Below, one piece after another: positions 1-6,120 of a DNA stretch of 7,284 nucleotides. The first letter of the stretch is position 1. Every line of letters starts with the position of its first letter. Under the pieces are notes generated by a model. That model was given only the letters and a program-made list of their open reading frames with translations, made no database searches and was not told the DNA's origin. The DNA comes from an uncultured Cryomorphaceae bacterium (GTDB taxonomy: Bacteria; Bacteroidota; Bacteroidia; Flavobacteriales; Schleiferiaceae): positions 1 through 7,284 of the forward strand of contig CAJWXO010000059.1 of assembly GCA_913049755.1 (NCBI GenBank), in the 5' to 3' direction. The translations under genes were made by a program, and so were the position numbers.

Positions 1-960
1 GTTTTCATTTGTGAATATAAAAATGGTTCTTGGGGAGAAGGCGCCATTGAGCCCTACGGGAGCCTGAGTCAAGGATTAGGACTGCATGCACTCCATTATG
101 GCCAAGCAGTTTTTGAAGGGCAAAAAGCCTATAGACAAAAAGATAATAGCATTGCAATATTCCGTCCAGAGAGAAACTTAAAGAGGTTAAATGTTAGTGC
201 AAAAAGAATGCTAATTCCTGAGGTACCTAAGGAGATATTTATGGAAGGTTTATCGGAATTAATAAAAGTGGATTCTGATTGGGTTCCGAGAGGAGAAAAT
301 CAAAGTCTATATTTGAGACCATTTTTATTTAGTAGTTCTGAATTTGTGGCAGCTAGACCCTCAGAGGAATATACATTTGCTATTGTAACAAGCCCTGTTG
401 GGGAGTTATACTCCAAAGCTGTTAAGGTGAAGGTCGAACAGTCATTCACAAGAGCGGCTTCAGGAGGAGTAGGTTATGCTAAAGCTGCAGGTAACTATGG
501 AGGATCATTTCTTGCGACTCACAATGCTGTCAAAGAAGGGTTTAACCAAGTACTATGGACAGATCATGCTGAGCACAATTACATAGAAGAAGCAGGAACT
601 ATGAATGTTGCATTCGTATTGAATAATAAATTAGTTACACCAATATTATCGGATAGGATCTTGGCAGGAATTACGCGAGACTCAATTTTAACTCTGGCAA
701 AAGAATGGAATATTACTATTGAGGAAAGACGCATTAAAGTAGATGAACTAATTGCTGCGCTAAAAGACGGGTCCTTGAATGAAGCTTTTGGCATGGGAAC
801 TGCTGCTGTTGTGAGCCAGATAAATGGAATTGGTTTTAATGATGAAATTTTTTCTGTCCCCACTCCAAAGAATGGAATTGCCATGCGCATGAAAGAAGCA
901 TTATCCTCAATACGATACGGAGAATCCGAAGATAAATTCAACTGGATGCATCATATTTGA
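1..960 (+). CDS. ilvE: Branched-chain amino acid aminotransferase, 5' end missing
   Basis: This is a PLP-dependent fold-type IV transaminase, expected in the cytoplasm. It interconverts leucine, isoleucine and valine with their 2-oxo acids, using glutamate/2-oxoglutarate (EC 2.6.1.42 by family). The frame is open from the first base, so 319 residues are visible. Type II BCATs are usually about 355 residues, so roughly 35 N-terminal residues lie outside the window. Visible family landmarks are LHYGQAVFEG near fragment residue 31, the segment GGVGYAKAAGNYGG containing the Schiff-base lysine (fragment residue 161, codon at 481-483), QVLWTD, and EEAGTMNVAF, which matches the E-x-GTMN block of this family. 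The C terminus looks complete. A methionine at 208 is internal and should not be taken as the start, because the conserved N-terminal region continues upstream of it. The gene converges on the 997-1566 gene with 36 bases between stops and no clear hairpin terminator. Confidence 0.95.
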   Translation, partial: VFICEYKNGSWGEGAIEPYGSLSQGLGLHALHYGQAVFEGQKAYRQKDNSIAIFRPERNLKRLNVSAKRMLIPEVPKEIFMEGLSELIKVDSDWVPRGENQSLYLRPFLFSSSEFVAARPSEEYTFAIVTSPVGELYSKAVKVKVEQSFTRAASGGVGYAKAAGNYGGSFLATHNAVKEGFNQVLWTDHAEHNYIEEAGTMNVAFVLNNKLVTPILSDRILAGITRDSILTLAKEWNITIEERRIKVDELIAALKDGSLNEAFGMGTAAVVSQINGIGFNDEIFSVPTPKNGIAMRMKEALSSIRYGESEDKFNWMHHI

Positions 961-996
961 AATTAGCATTTCAGATAGATTGATTAAATTTTCTTC

Positions 997-1566
997 TTAC
1001 TTGAGTGCTAAAGAAACTCCATAATCGATATTCTGACATAAAGCCAAAGGATCTTGAGCCCGCCAAGAGGTTAAAATAAATCGGTTTCCAAACCATAGAT
1101 AATTGCTCAATCGAGTATTGATTAATTCTTGCTCAATTTGTTCCCTTACGTTCAGAAAAACTATCCAACCATTTGCTGTTTCTTGAAACCATTCTTCATA
1201 ATAATGATCTTCGGCACCATGAAAATTTAGAAGATTGTCACAAATTAAAATAAACTTGTCTATACCCTGTTCTATCAAAGAATCAACCAACCGTCTTTTA
1301 AACTCCATTATATCATTGTGAATAGTATCATTCCATTCACCTAAAAGTTCAATTACCGCAAAACCCTGTGGATAATCAACAAAAATTAATTTTACAAATA
1401 AAGTCTCGCATCCCACATGGTCCCATTCGGGATGAATGATAAAGTCATACATTCGATGGTAATACCCATTATCTGGAGCTCCCTGATTGTCATAAAAAGG
1501 GCTATTGATATCTGCATCAGCTATATAATGTGTTCGCCATCCGCTGTGTGGTATTAATTCATGCAT
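997..1566 (-). CDS. Conserved uncharacterised protein, 189 aa
   Basis: I cannot assign a function. The protein is soluble-looking, acidic and rich in aromatic residues, with no signal peptide or membrane segment. It begins MHELIPHSGWRTHYIADAD and contains FIIHPEWDHVGCETLFVK, a hydrophobic strand pattern followed by IELLGEWNDTIHNDIMEFKR, then DKFILICDNLLNFHG, and YYEEWFQETANGWIVFLN. From memory this pattern belongs to a hypothetical family widespread in Bacteroidota, but I could not search for it. The alternation of strand-like and helix-like segments suggests a compact alpha/beta fold (inference). I chose the ATG at 1566-1564. An in-frame ATG at 1614 would add 16 residues that look unlike the family and would overlap the neighbouring gene's start by 10 bases. 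The divergent neighbour starts at 1605, leaving 38 bases for both upstream regions, in which I see no exact TAnnTTTG box. Confidence 0.85.
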   Translation of the reverse strand: MHELIPHSGWRTHYIADADINSPFYDNQGAPDNGYYHRMYDFIIHPEWDHVGCETLFVKLIFVDYPQGFAVIELLGEWNDTIHNDIMEFKRRLVDSLIEQGIDKFILICDNLLNFHGAEDHYYEEWFQETANGWIVFLNVREQIEQELINTRLSNYLWFGNRFILTSWRAQDPLALCQNIDYGVSLALK

Positions 1567-1604
1567 ATTGTAAACTAAGAAGCAAAAATCGTGTTCTTTT
1601 AATA

Positions 1605-2513
1605 ATGAAAACAAATTATTTATTAACCGGCGGTACAGGAATGGTTGGCTCTGAGATAATTCGCAAATTAACTCTTGAGGGACATAAAGTCAAAAATTTA
1701 AGCACTAAACTATCCTCAGATCCAGAAACTTATCTTTGGGACCCCCATCAAAGTACTGTAGACCCGGAAGCATTCAAAAATATCGAAACTCTAATTCATT
1801 TAGCCGGAGCCTCTATTACCATGCGCTGGACAAAAAATAATAAAAAAGAAATTTTAGAGAGTCGAATTCAAAGCACGAGATTTTTATTTGAATCAATCAA
1901 ATCTCTACCTAAAAACCAAAGACCCAAACAAATAATCTGTGCCTCTGCAATTGGCATCTACCCAAGTCATCCAGATAAGATTTATTCAGAACATTACCAA
2001 TATGACGAATATAATAATGACTTTTTAGCCAATGTAGTTAGGAAATGGGAACAAGAAATTTTCAAATTTTCGGATCAAAACATCAGAGTATGTTGCCTTA
2101 GAATTGGATTAGTTCTTGGTAAAAGTGGAGGTGTGCTAGCTACGCTAAAACCATTTTTTAAATTAGGAATAGGAAGTGCCCTTGGCAATGGAAACCAATG
2201 GATGCCATGGATACATGTTTCAGATTTAGCAAAACAATTTATATTTCTAGCAGAAAACAAAAGCCATCAAGGTGTATTCTTAGGTGTTGGCAAAGAGAGT
2301 ATTACTAATCGGAAATTCAGCAAGGCACTAGCAATCAAGATGAATCGCTCCTATTTTCTTCCTCCAATACCTGGGTTTCTTTTGTATTTAGTCCTAGGAT
2401 CAAAAGCAAAACTTGCATTGATGAGCACACGTTGTTCATCTAGTTTTTGGCAAAATGAGGGATTTAAATATGAATACCCAGAATTAGAAAATGCACTGAA
2501 TGATTTAATTTAA
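1605..2513 (+). CDS. TIGR01777/YfcH-family NAD(P)-binding epimerase-like protein
   Basis: This 302-residue atypical SDR protein has an N-terminal Rossmann fold and a C-terminal DUF1731-type tail. The substrate and reaction are unknown for most of the family, so 'epimerase' is only a fold-based label. The dinucleotide-binding motif TGGTGMVG is at residues 8-15, HLAGASI starts at 65, and ASAIGIYP at 113-120 corresponds to the family's SAxGxYG block. Next come a FLANVVRKWEQE segment, then LRIGLVLGKSGGVL and NQWMPWIHVSDLA, all strong family signatures. The C-terminal part with MSTR and GFKYEYPELENAL matches DUF1731. Tyr119 has proline, not lysine, four residues later, so the classical YxxxK pair is not visible, which I believe is common in this family. 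The ATG at 1605 is preferred because the Rossmann beta strand begins four residues later; the upstream in-frame ATG at 1530 lies inside the opposing gene. Confidence 0.92.
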   Translation: MKTNYLLTGGTGMVGSEIIRKLTLEGHKVKNLSTKLSSDPETYLWDPHQSTVDPEAFKNIETLIHLAGASITMRWTKNNKKEILESRIQSTRFLFESIKSLPKNQRPKQIICASAIGIYPSHPDKIYSEHYQYDEYNNDFLANVVRKWEQEIFKFSDQNIRVCCLRIGLVLGKSGGVLATLKPFFKLGIGSALGNGNQWMPWIHVSDLAKQFIFLAENKSHQGVFLGVGKESITNRKFSKALAIKMNRSYFLPPIPGFLLYLVLGSKAKLALMSTRCSSSFWQNEGFKYEYPELENALNDLI

Positions 2514-2557
2514 CATTCTTAACTTGGAAAAATTGAGAGCATGATTACTTAAGGAGT

Positions 2558-4351
2558 TTAAGAATTATTATCCCTTCCGAAAAATTGTTTCTCAAATAAA
2601 TTGGTGTAATAACTTCCAGCTTTTAACAAATCTTTATGGGTTCCAACTTCTACAATCTCACCCTTATCTAAAACAATAATTTGATCAGCATTTAGTACGG
2701 TTGCTAAACGATGAGCTATTACGATTGATGTTCGACCCTTGGTTAAAATCTTCGCTGCTTGTTGAATCCATTTCTCAGCTTGCGAATCAATACTAGAAGT
2801 GGCCTCATCAAGAATTAATAGTGATGGATCTCTCAAATAGGCTCTTAAAAAAGCTAATAATTGACGCTGGCCAGTACTTAACATCCCTCCCCTTTCTTTT
2901 ACATCATAATCTAAACCTCCAGGTAAGGAAGTTAAGAAGTCCTTGATTCCCATATTCTCAGCCGCCTGCCAGATATCGTCATCTTTAATATCGCGGTATA
3001 CGGTAACATTATTTCTAACAGAATCGGAAAAGAGAAAAACATCTTGCTGCACAAGAGAAACATTTGATCTTAAAGATTTCAATGACCATCTACTCAAATC
3101 GATTCCATCAAGTTTTATATGTCCATGTTCAATTGGATAATAACCTAAAAGAAGATGAACCAATGTACTCTTCCCACTCCCCGTTGCGCCAACCACTGCG
3201 CATGTCTTTCCCTCTGAGATTTCAAAATTAATATCACGTAAAATCCATTCTTTTTCAGAGTATGCAAATGAAAGGCCTGAGACATCAACGTTACCAACCA
3301 CTCGCTCCTGGTTATAATCTCCGGTTATTTCGTGCTGTTCTTCATTGTTGACTAATTTGAGAACTCGTTCGCTTGCAACCATACCCATTTGCAAAGTATT
3401 AAATCTATCTGCAAGCTGCCTTAAAGGACGATACAATAGATTAATAAAAACAATTAAAGCTGTTAAATCTCCAATACTAACATTTCCATTGGCTGAAGCC
3501 TTGAGGCCACCATACCAAATTGCTAATCCTATACTAACAGCTGATAGCATTTCTATAATTGGGAAAAACAGTGAAAAATACCAAATACCGCGAATATTGG
3601 CATCCCTGTGCCTTTTATTTATTTTATCAAATCTGTTTGCTTCTATTTTCTCACGCGAGAAAAGCTGAACAACAGACATTCCCGTTAATCGCTCTTGCAC
3701 AAATGAATTTAATGCTGCCACTTGATTTCTTACATCTGTAAATACCACTTTTATGTTTCTTTGAAACCATCTTGTAGCGATAAACAAAAGTGGTATAACA
3801 CTGAGAGAAATAGCCACTAAAGCTGGATCAAAAAGAAAAAACATAACGCTTATCATGATAACTATTTTAAATAGATCTCCAAAAATCACTAGTATTCCAT
3901 TTGAAAAAATTTCTGCCATGGTTTCTACATCACTTACTGTCCGAGTGACTAAAGTCCCTATTGGAGTTTTGTCAAAAAACGGAATCTTAAAGTGAAGCAG
4001 ATGTCCAAACAATTTGATGCGTATGTCTTTTATCACTCGAGCTCCGAGATCATTTGTTGCATATATAAAAGCGAACTGCCCTATTGCTTCAATAACAAGT
4101 GCAGTCAATAACAAAGCCATTGCAATCCATAAGGCCTGAAGATCCCCGCCCTCGATAACAGCATTATCGACTCCATCCCGAATTAAAATTGGACGAACTG
4201 TAGCTAATAAGCCAAGTAAAACAGAAAGGATTAAAGACACAATAGTCTGCCATTTGTATGGCCTCGCATATCCCACAACCATGGAAAGCACTTTCCAGTC
4301 AAATGCTTTTCCAGAAACCGAACTTTTAGTATTTTGAGACTTCGCGGTCAT
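2558..4351 (-). CDS. ABC exporter half-transporter (ABCB/MsbA-like), fused permease and ATPase
   Basis: This 597-residue protein is of the type that dimerises in the inner membrane and exports lipids, drugs or other hydrophobic substrates using ATP; the actual substrate cannot be read from sequence. The N-terminal 330 residues or so carry the hydrophobic spans of a type IV exporter permease, including the YRPLRQLADRFN segment at its end. The nucleotide-binding domain follows: Walker A GATGSGKST at 388-396, Q-loop VQQD with Gln436, signature LSTGQRQ at 491-497, Walker B LLILDE with catalytic Glu516, and switch histidine His547 in IAHRL. All catalytic residues are present. The signature has Thr at the third position instead of Gly. 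The ATG at 4351-4349 gives a normal family length and overlaps the 3' end of truA by 26 bases, suggesting co-transcription and possibly coupled translation. An in-frame ATG at 4435 would add 28 residues lying wholly within truA and is less likely. Confidence 0.95.
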   Translation of the reverse strand: MTAKSQNTKSSVSGKAFDWKVLSMVVGYARPYKWQTIVSLILSVLLGLLATVRPILIRDGVDNAVIEGGDLQALWIAMALLLTALVIEAIGQFAFIYATNDLGARVIKDIRIKLFGHLLHFKIPFFDKTPIGTLVTRTVSDVETMAEIFSNGILVIFGDLFKIVIMISVMFFLFDPALVAISLSVIPLLFIATRWFQRNIKVVFTDVRNQVAALNSFVQERLTGMSVVQLFSREKIEANRFDKINKRHRDANIRGIWYFSLFFPIIEMLSAVSIGLAIWYGGLKASANGNVSIGDLTALIVFINLLYRPLRQLADRFNTLQMGMVASERVLKLVNNEEQHEITGDYNQERVVGNVDVSGLSFAYSEKEWILRDINFEISEGKTCAVVGATGSGKSTLVHLLLGYYPIEHGHIKLDGIDLSRWSLKSLRSNVSLVQQDVFLFSDSVRNNVTVYRDIKDDDIWQAAENMGIKDFLTSLPGGLDYDVKERGGMLSTGQRQLLAFLRAYLRDPSLLILDEATSSIDSQAEKWIQQAAKILTKGRTSIVIAHRLATVLNADQIIVLDKGEIVEVGTHKDLLKAGSYYTNLFEKQFFGRDNNS

Positions 4352-5108
4352 AAAAAGGAGTTTTAGGGTATGTGACACCCATGAATATAAGGCCTTGAGA
4401 TGGAGCAGAATGACCAGAATCAGATCGGTCTCCACCTAAAAGAAGAGTATTCCAATCCTTAACACTCCTATTCCCATTCGCGGTTTCTATCATCGTGCCA
4501 ACTAATGAACGTACCATATTTCTTAAAAAACGGTTCGCTTTTATTTGAAAAATAAATGATCCATTTTCCTTGACCCATGATGCGTGTAATATTTCACATA
4601 TCGAATTGGTATTATCACTCCCTGAGCGTTCAAATGCCGAAAAGTTTTTAGCGCTCTTTAAAGAAAAAACACATTCATTTAATACTTTATAATCTATGTC
4701 TCGACTATAATTCCAGACCATATCATTTCCAAAAGCATATTTTTCGCGCCTTAGTGTATATGCATATGATCGAGAAGTTGCACTAAACCTTGCATGAAAG
4801 TCATCGGTGACTTTTTTTATTTCATAAACAGAAATTCTTGCGGGGAGAAATCTATTCAAACGAAAAACCATATCTTTTTGGTCAATTACTTTTTGAGTAT
4901 CAAAATGAGCAACATAGTTTAAGGCATGTACCCCTGTGTCTGTTCTACCCGCTCCAATTATCTTTACTTCTTCTTTTAAGAGAGAATTTAAGGCAATAGT
5001 CAATTCTCCTTGAACGGTTTTTTGTTCAGGTTGAATCTGCCACCCGCTAAATGAGGCACCATGAAAAGCCAAACGAATGGCATATCGATATGTTTCAGAT
5101 TTTTGCAT
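4326..5108 (-). CDS. truA: tRNA pseudouridine(38-40) synthase TruA
   Basis: TruA isomerises uridine to pseudouridine at positions 38, 39 and 40 in the anticodon stem-loop of many tRNAs (EC 5.4.99.12 by family) and acts as a cytoplasmic dimer without a cofactor. The 260-residue length is normal. Visible landmarks are FHGASFSGWQIQPEQKTVQG at residues 15-34, the catalytic block GAGRTDTGVHA with nucleophile Asp57, the conserved tyrosine segment SRSYAYTLRR, and the C-terminal NRFLRNMVRSLVGTMIE. The ATG at 5108-5106 fits because the first beta strand (YRYAIRLAFHG) begins at residue 7. The downstream ABC exporter gene overlaps its 3' end. Its start is only 2 bases from the start of the divergent phosphoesterase gene, so its promoter must lie inside that gene; an exact TAnnTTTG match is present there at 5126-5119. 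Confidence 0.97.
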   Translation of the reverse strand: MQKSETYRYAIRLAFHGASFSGWQIQPEQKTVQGELTIALNSLLKEEVKIIGAGRTDTGVHALNYVAHFDTQKVIDQKDMVFRLNRFLPARISVYEIKKVTDDFHARFSATSRSYAYTLRREKYAFGNDMVWNYSRDIDYKVLNECVFSLKSAKNFSAFERSGSDNTNSICEILHASWVKENGSFIFQIKANRFLRNMVRSLVGTMIETANGNRSVKDWNTLLLGGDRSDSGHSAPSQGLIFMGVTYPKTPFYDREVSKY

Positions 5109-5110
5109 TT

Positions 5111-5632
5111 ATGAAAGACAAAGGTACATCGATAAGCATTCTATTACTCTCCGATACGCATGGATATATGGATAAAAACATATTATCACATGCCCGAGAA
5201 GCAGATGAGGTTTGGCACGCAGGAGACATAGGTGATATAACTGTAATTGACGAATTGAAAAGCATAAAACCGATTTTCATGGTACATGGCAATATCGACG
5301 ATGACAAAATAAGAAGAGAAGTTCCAGCCGAACAATACCTTAAAAGAGAAGGGTTGAATTTCTTCATGATTCATATAGGAGGATATGCCAAACGTATACC
5401 TGCAAAAATTCGAGAAAAAATCCACTCTAGACCTACTGACGTCCTGATTTGCGGACACTCCCACATTCTTAGAGCTGGTTATGATTCCAATAATTTACTT
5501 TGTTTAAACCCTGGTGCTGCAGGGCACCATGGATTTCACCGATCTCGCACAATGATGAGATTTGATGTGAGTAAAGGGAGAATTAAAAACCTTTCAGTAA
5601 TAGAGCTCGGAAAAAGGGGATCACTTATTTAG
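5111..5632 (+). CDS. YfcE/MJ0936-like metallophosphoesterase
   Basis: This 173-residue protein belongs to the calcineurin-like phosphoesterase superfamily, small YfcE type. Family members are dimetal-dependent hydrolases, some active on phosphodiesters in vitro; the physiological substrate here is unknown. All metal-ligand motifs are present: SDTHG with Asp15 and His17, GDIGD with Asp39, HGNID with Asn61, MIHIGG with His88, and CGHSH with His116 and His118, followed by LNPGAAG. There is no signal peptide, so it is probably cytoplasmic. I chose the ATG at 5111 because the first beta strand (SISILLLSDTHG) starts six residues later; in-frame ATGs at 5051 and 5090 lie inside truA and would add residues unlike the family. 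A weak -7-like sequence TATGTTTC (5089-5096, five of six consensus positions) lies just upstream. The 3' end overlaps the convergent DUF4293 gene by 8 bases. Confidence 0.93.
   Translation: MKDKGTSISILLLSDTHGYMDKNILSHAREADEVWHAGDIGDITVIDELKSIKPIFMVHGNIDDDKIRREVPAEQYLKREGLNFFMIHIGGYAKRIPAKIREKIHSRPTDVLICGHSHILRAGYDSNNLLCLNPGAAGHHGFHRSRTMMRFDVSKGRIKNLSVIELGKRGSLI
5119..5126 (-). promoter_or_regulatory. Candidate -7 promoter box for truA and the ABC exporter gene
   Basis: On the - strand, 5126 to 5119 reads TACCTTTG, an exact match to the Bacteroidota primary sigma factor -7 consensus TAnnTTTG. It lies 10 bases upstream of the truA ATG and inside the first codons of the divergent phosphoesterase gene. 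With the usual few bases from box to start site, the mRNA would have a leader of only a few bases or be leaderless. No TTTG -33 element is visible at the normal distance, and such an 8-base match will occur by chance, so this is tentative. Confidence 0.3.
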
Positions 5633-5999
5633 ATCGAAAGCGTACTGAAGAATTTACTTTTTCCTCATCTCTTTGTATCGCGCGATTAGCTAAAGCAATA
5701 AATACAACAGCAATTAGTGGGGCCCCTAATTTCAACAAATCTATTCGAACCACATCGCCTCCAAAAATCTGAAGGACGGGATAAATAACTAATGTCTCAA
5801 GCATAAAAGCTACCAGAATTGCCAATCGATTGACAATAAATTGTCTTTTACGAAATCGGAAATAGGTAATATTTGCTAATAACAGTGCCACTCCCAATCC
5901 CGCAATTAATGCTTGAATATTATTTGAGAGATTAATTCCAACGCAAAAAAAAGCGATTGCTCCAATAAACATGTATAAGGTTTGAATTCTTTGCCACAT
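5625..5999 (-). CDS. DUF4293 family four-helix membrane protein
   Basis: This is a 124-residue integral membrane protein of unknown function. It starts MWQRIQTLYMF, the typical beginning of DUF4293 proteins, and ends with ANRAIQRDEEKVNSSVRFR, which matches the family's conserved charged tail (ANRAI-x-x-DE-x-x-V-x-S-x-x-R-x-R). Four hydrophobic spans are visible at about residues 8-24, 29-47, 58-79 and 86-104. The loop between the first two spans is only four or five residues, shorter than I remember for the family. The ATG at 5999-5997 gives the family N terminus; an in-frame ATG at 6011 would add only MHSI and cannot be excluded. The gene lies divergent from rho across a 121-base gap, and its stop overlaps the end of the phosphoesterase gene. 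Location beside rho is, as I recall, common in Bacteroidota, but a functional link is unproven. Confidence 0.9.
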   Translation of the reverse strand: MWQRIQTLYMFIGAIAFFCVGINLSNNIQALIAGLGVALLLANITYFRFRKRQFIVNRLAILVAFMLETLVIYPVLQIFGGDVVRIDLLKLGAPLIAVVFIALANRAIQRDEEKVNSSVRFRSK

Positions 6000-6120
6000 A
6001 ATAGAGTGCAATTTCCGATTTTTTTGTACTATTGCAACACTACTCGTGCAAAAAAAATACGCACATCACAAAATTTATTAGGATCACAATTTTCTCTGTT
6101 TACAGTACTCTACACTTTTT
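6000..6120. promoter_or_regulatory. Divergent intergenic region between the DUF4293 gene and rho
   Basis: This 121-base gap is the longest non-coding stretch in the window and must hold the promoters and leaders of both flanking divergent genes unless they start inside each other. It is very A+T-rich. I found no exact TAnnTTTG box on either strand. A TTTG at 6023-6026 could act as a -33 element on the + strand, but no good -7 box follows at the expected spacing. No Shine-Dalgarno sequence precedes the rho ATG, as is usual in Bacteroidota. The left half contains an inverted repeat listed separately. Confidence 0.5.
6019..6056 (+). repeat. Inverted repeat, possible stem-loop upstream of rho
   Basis: TTTTTTTGTAC (6019-6029) can pair with GTGCAAAAAAA (6046-6056): seven U-A pairs, two G-C-type pairs, one A-U pair and one G-U wobble around a 16-base loop. 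The pairing is better in + strand RNA, because the wobble becomes an A-C mismatch on the - strand. A second short pairing, TTGCA (6032-6036) with TGCAA (6047-6051), uses part of the same 3' arm, so the two are mutually exclusive. Neither strand has the U-tract after the stem that a simple terminator needs. If rho is transcribed from upstream of this point, the element sits in its leader. The stem is mostly A-U, so it could be chance in A+T-rich DNA. Confidence 0.3.

Noticed and set aside
579..941. Open frame of 120 codons on the - strand inside ilvE
   Set aside because: It is antisense to a well-conserved coding region, and the translation has no family-like pattern.
1530..1614. Longer N termini for the divergent genes meeting near 1600 (starts at 1530 and 1614)
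   Set aside because: The extensions overlap the opposing gene and precede well-placed family-like starts at 1605 and 1566.
2075..2260. - strand open frame inside the TIGR01777 gene
   Set aside because: It lies opposite conserved SDR motifs and is only 61 codons long.
2515..2565. 8-base inverted repeat ATTCTTAA/TTAAGAAT between convergent genes as a bidirectional terminator
   Set aside because: The stem is nearly all A-T, has a 35-base loop and lacks a U-tract, so it is likely chance.
3345..3668. Open frame of 107 codons on the + strand inside the ABC exporter gene
   Set aside because: It is antisense to the exporter permease region, with no recognisable motifs; the same applies to open frames at 2943-3140 and 3559-3741.
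5095..5464. Two - strand open frames opposite the phosphoesterase gene
   Set aside because: The + strand protein has every metal-ligand motif of its family, while the antisense translations look like random shadows.
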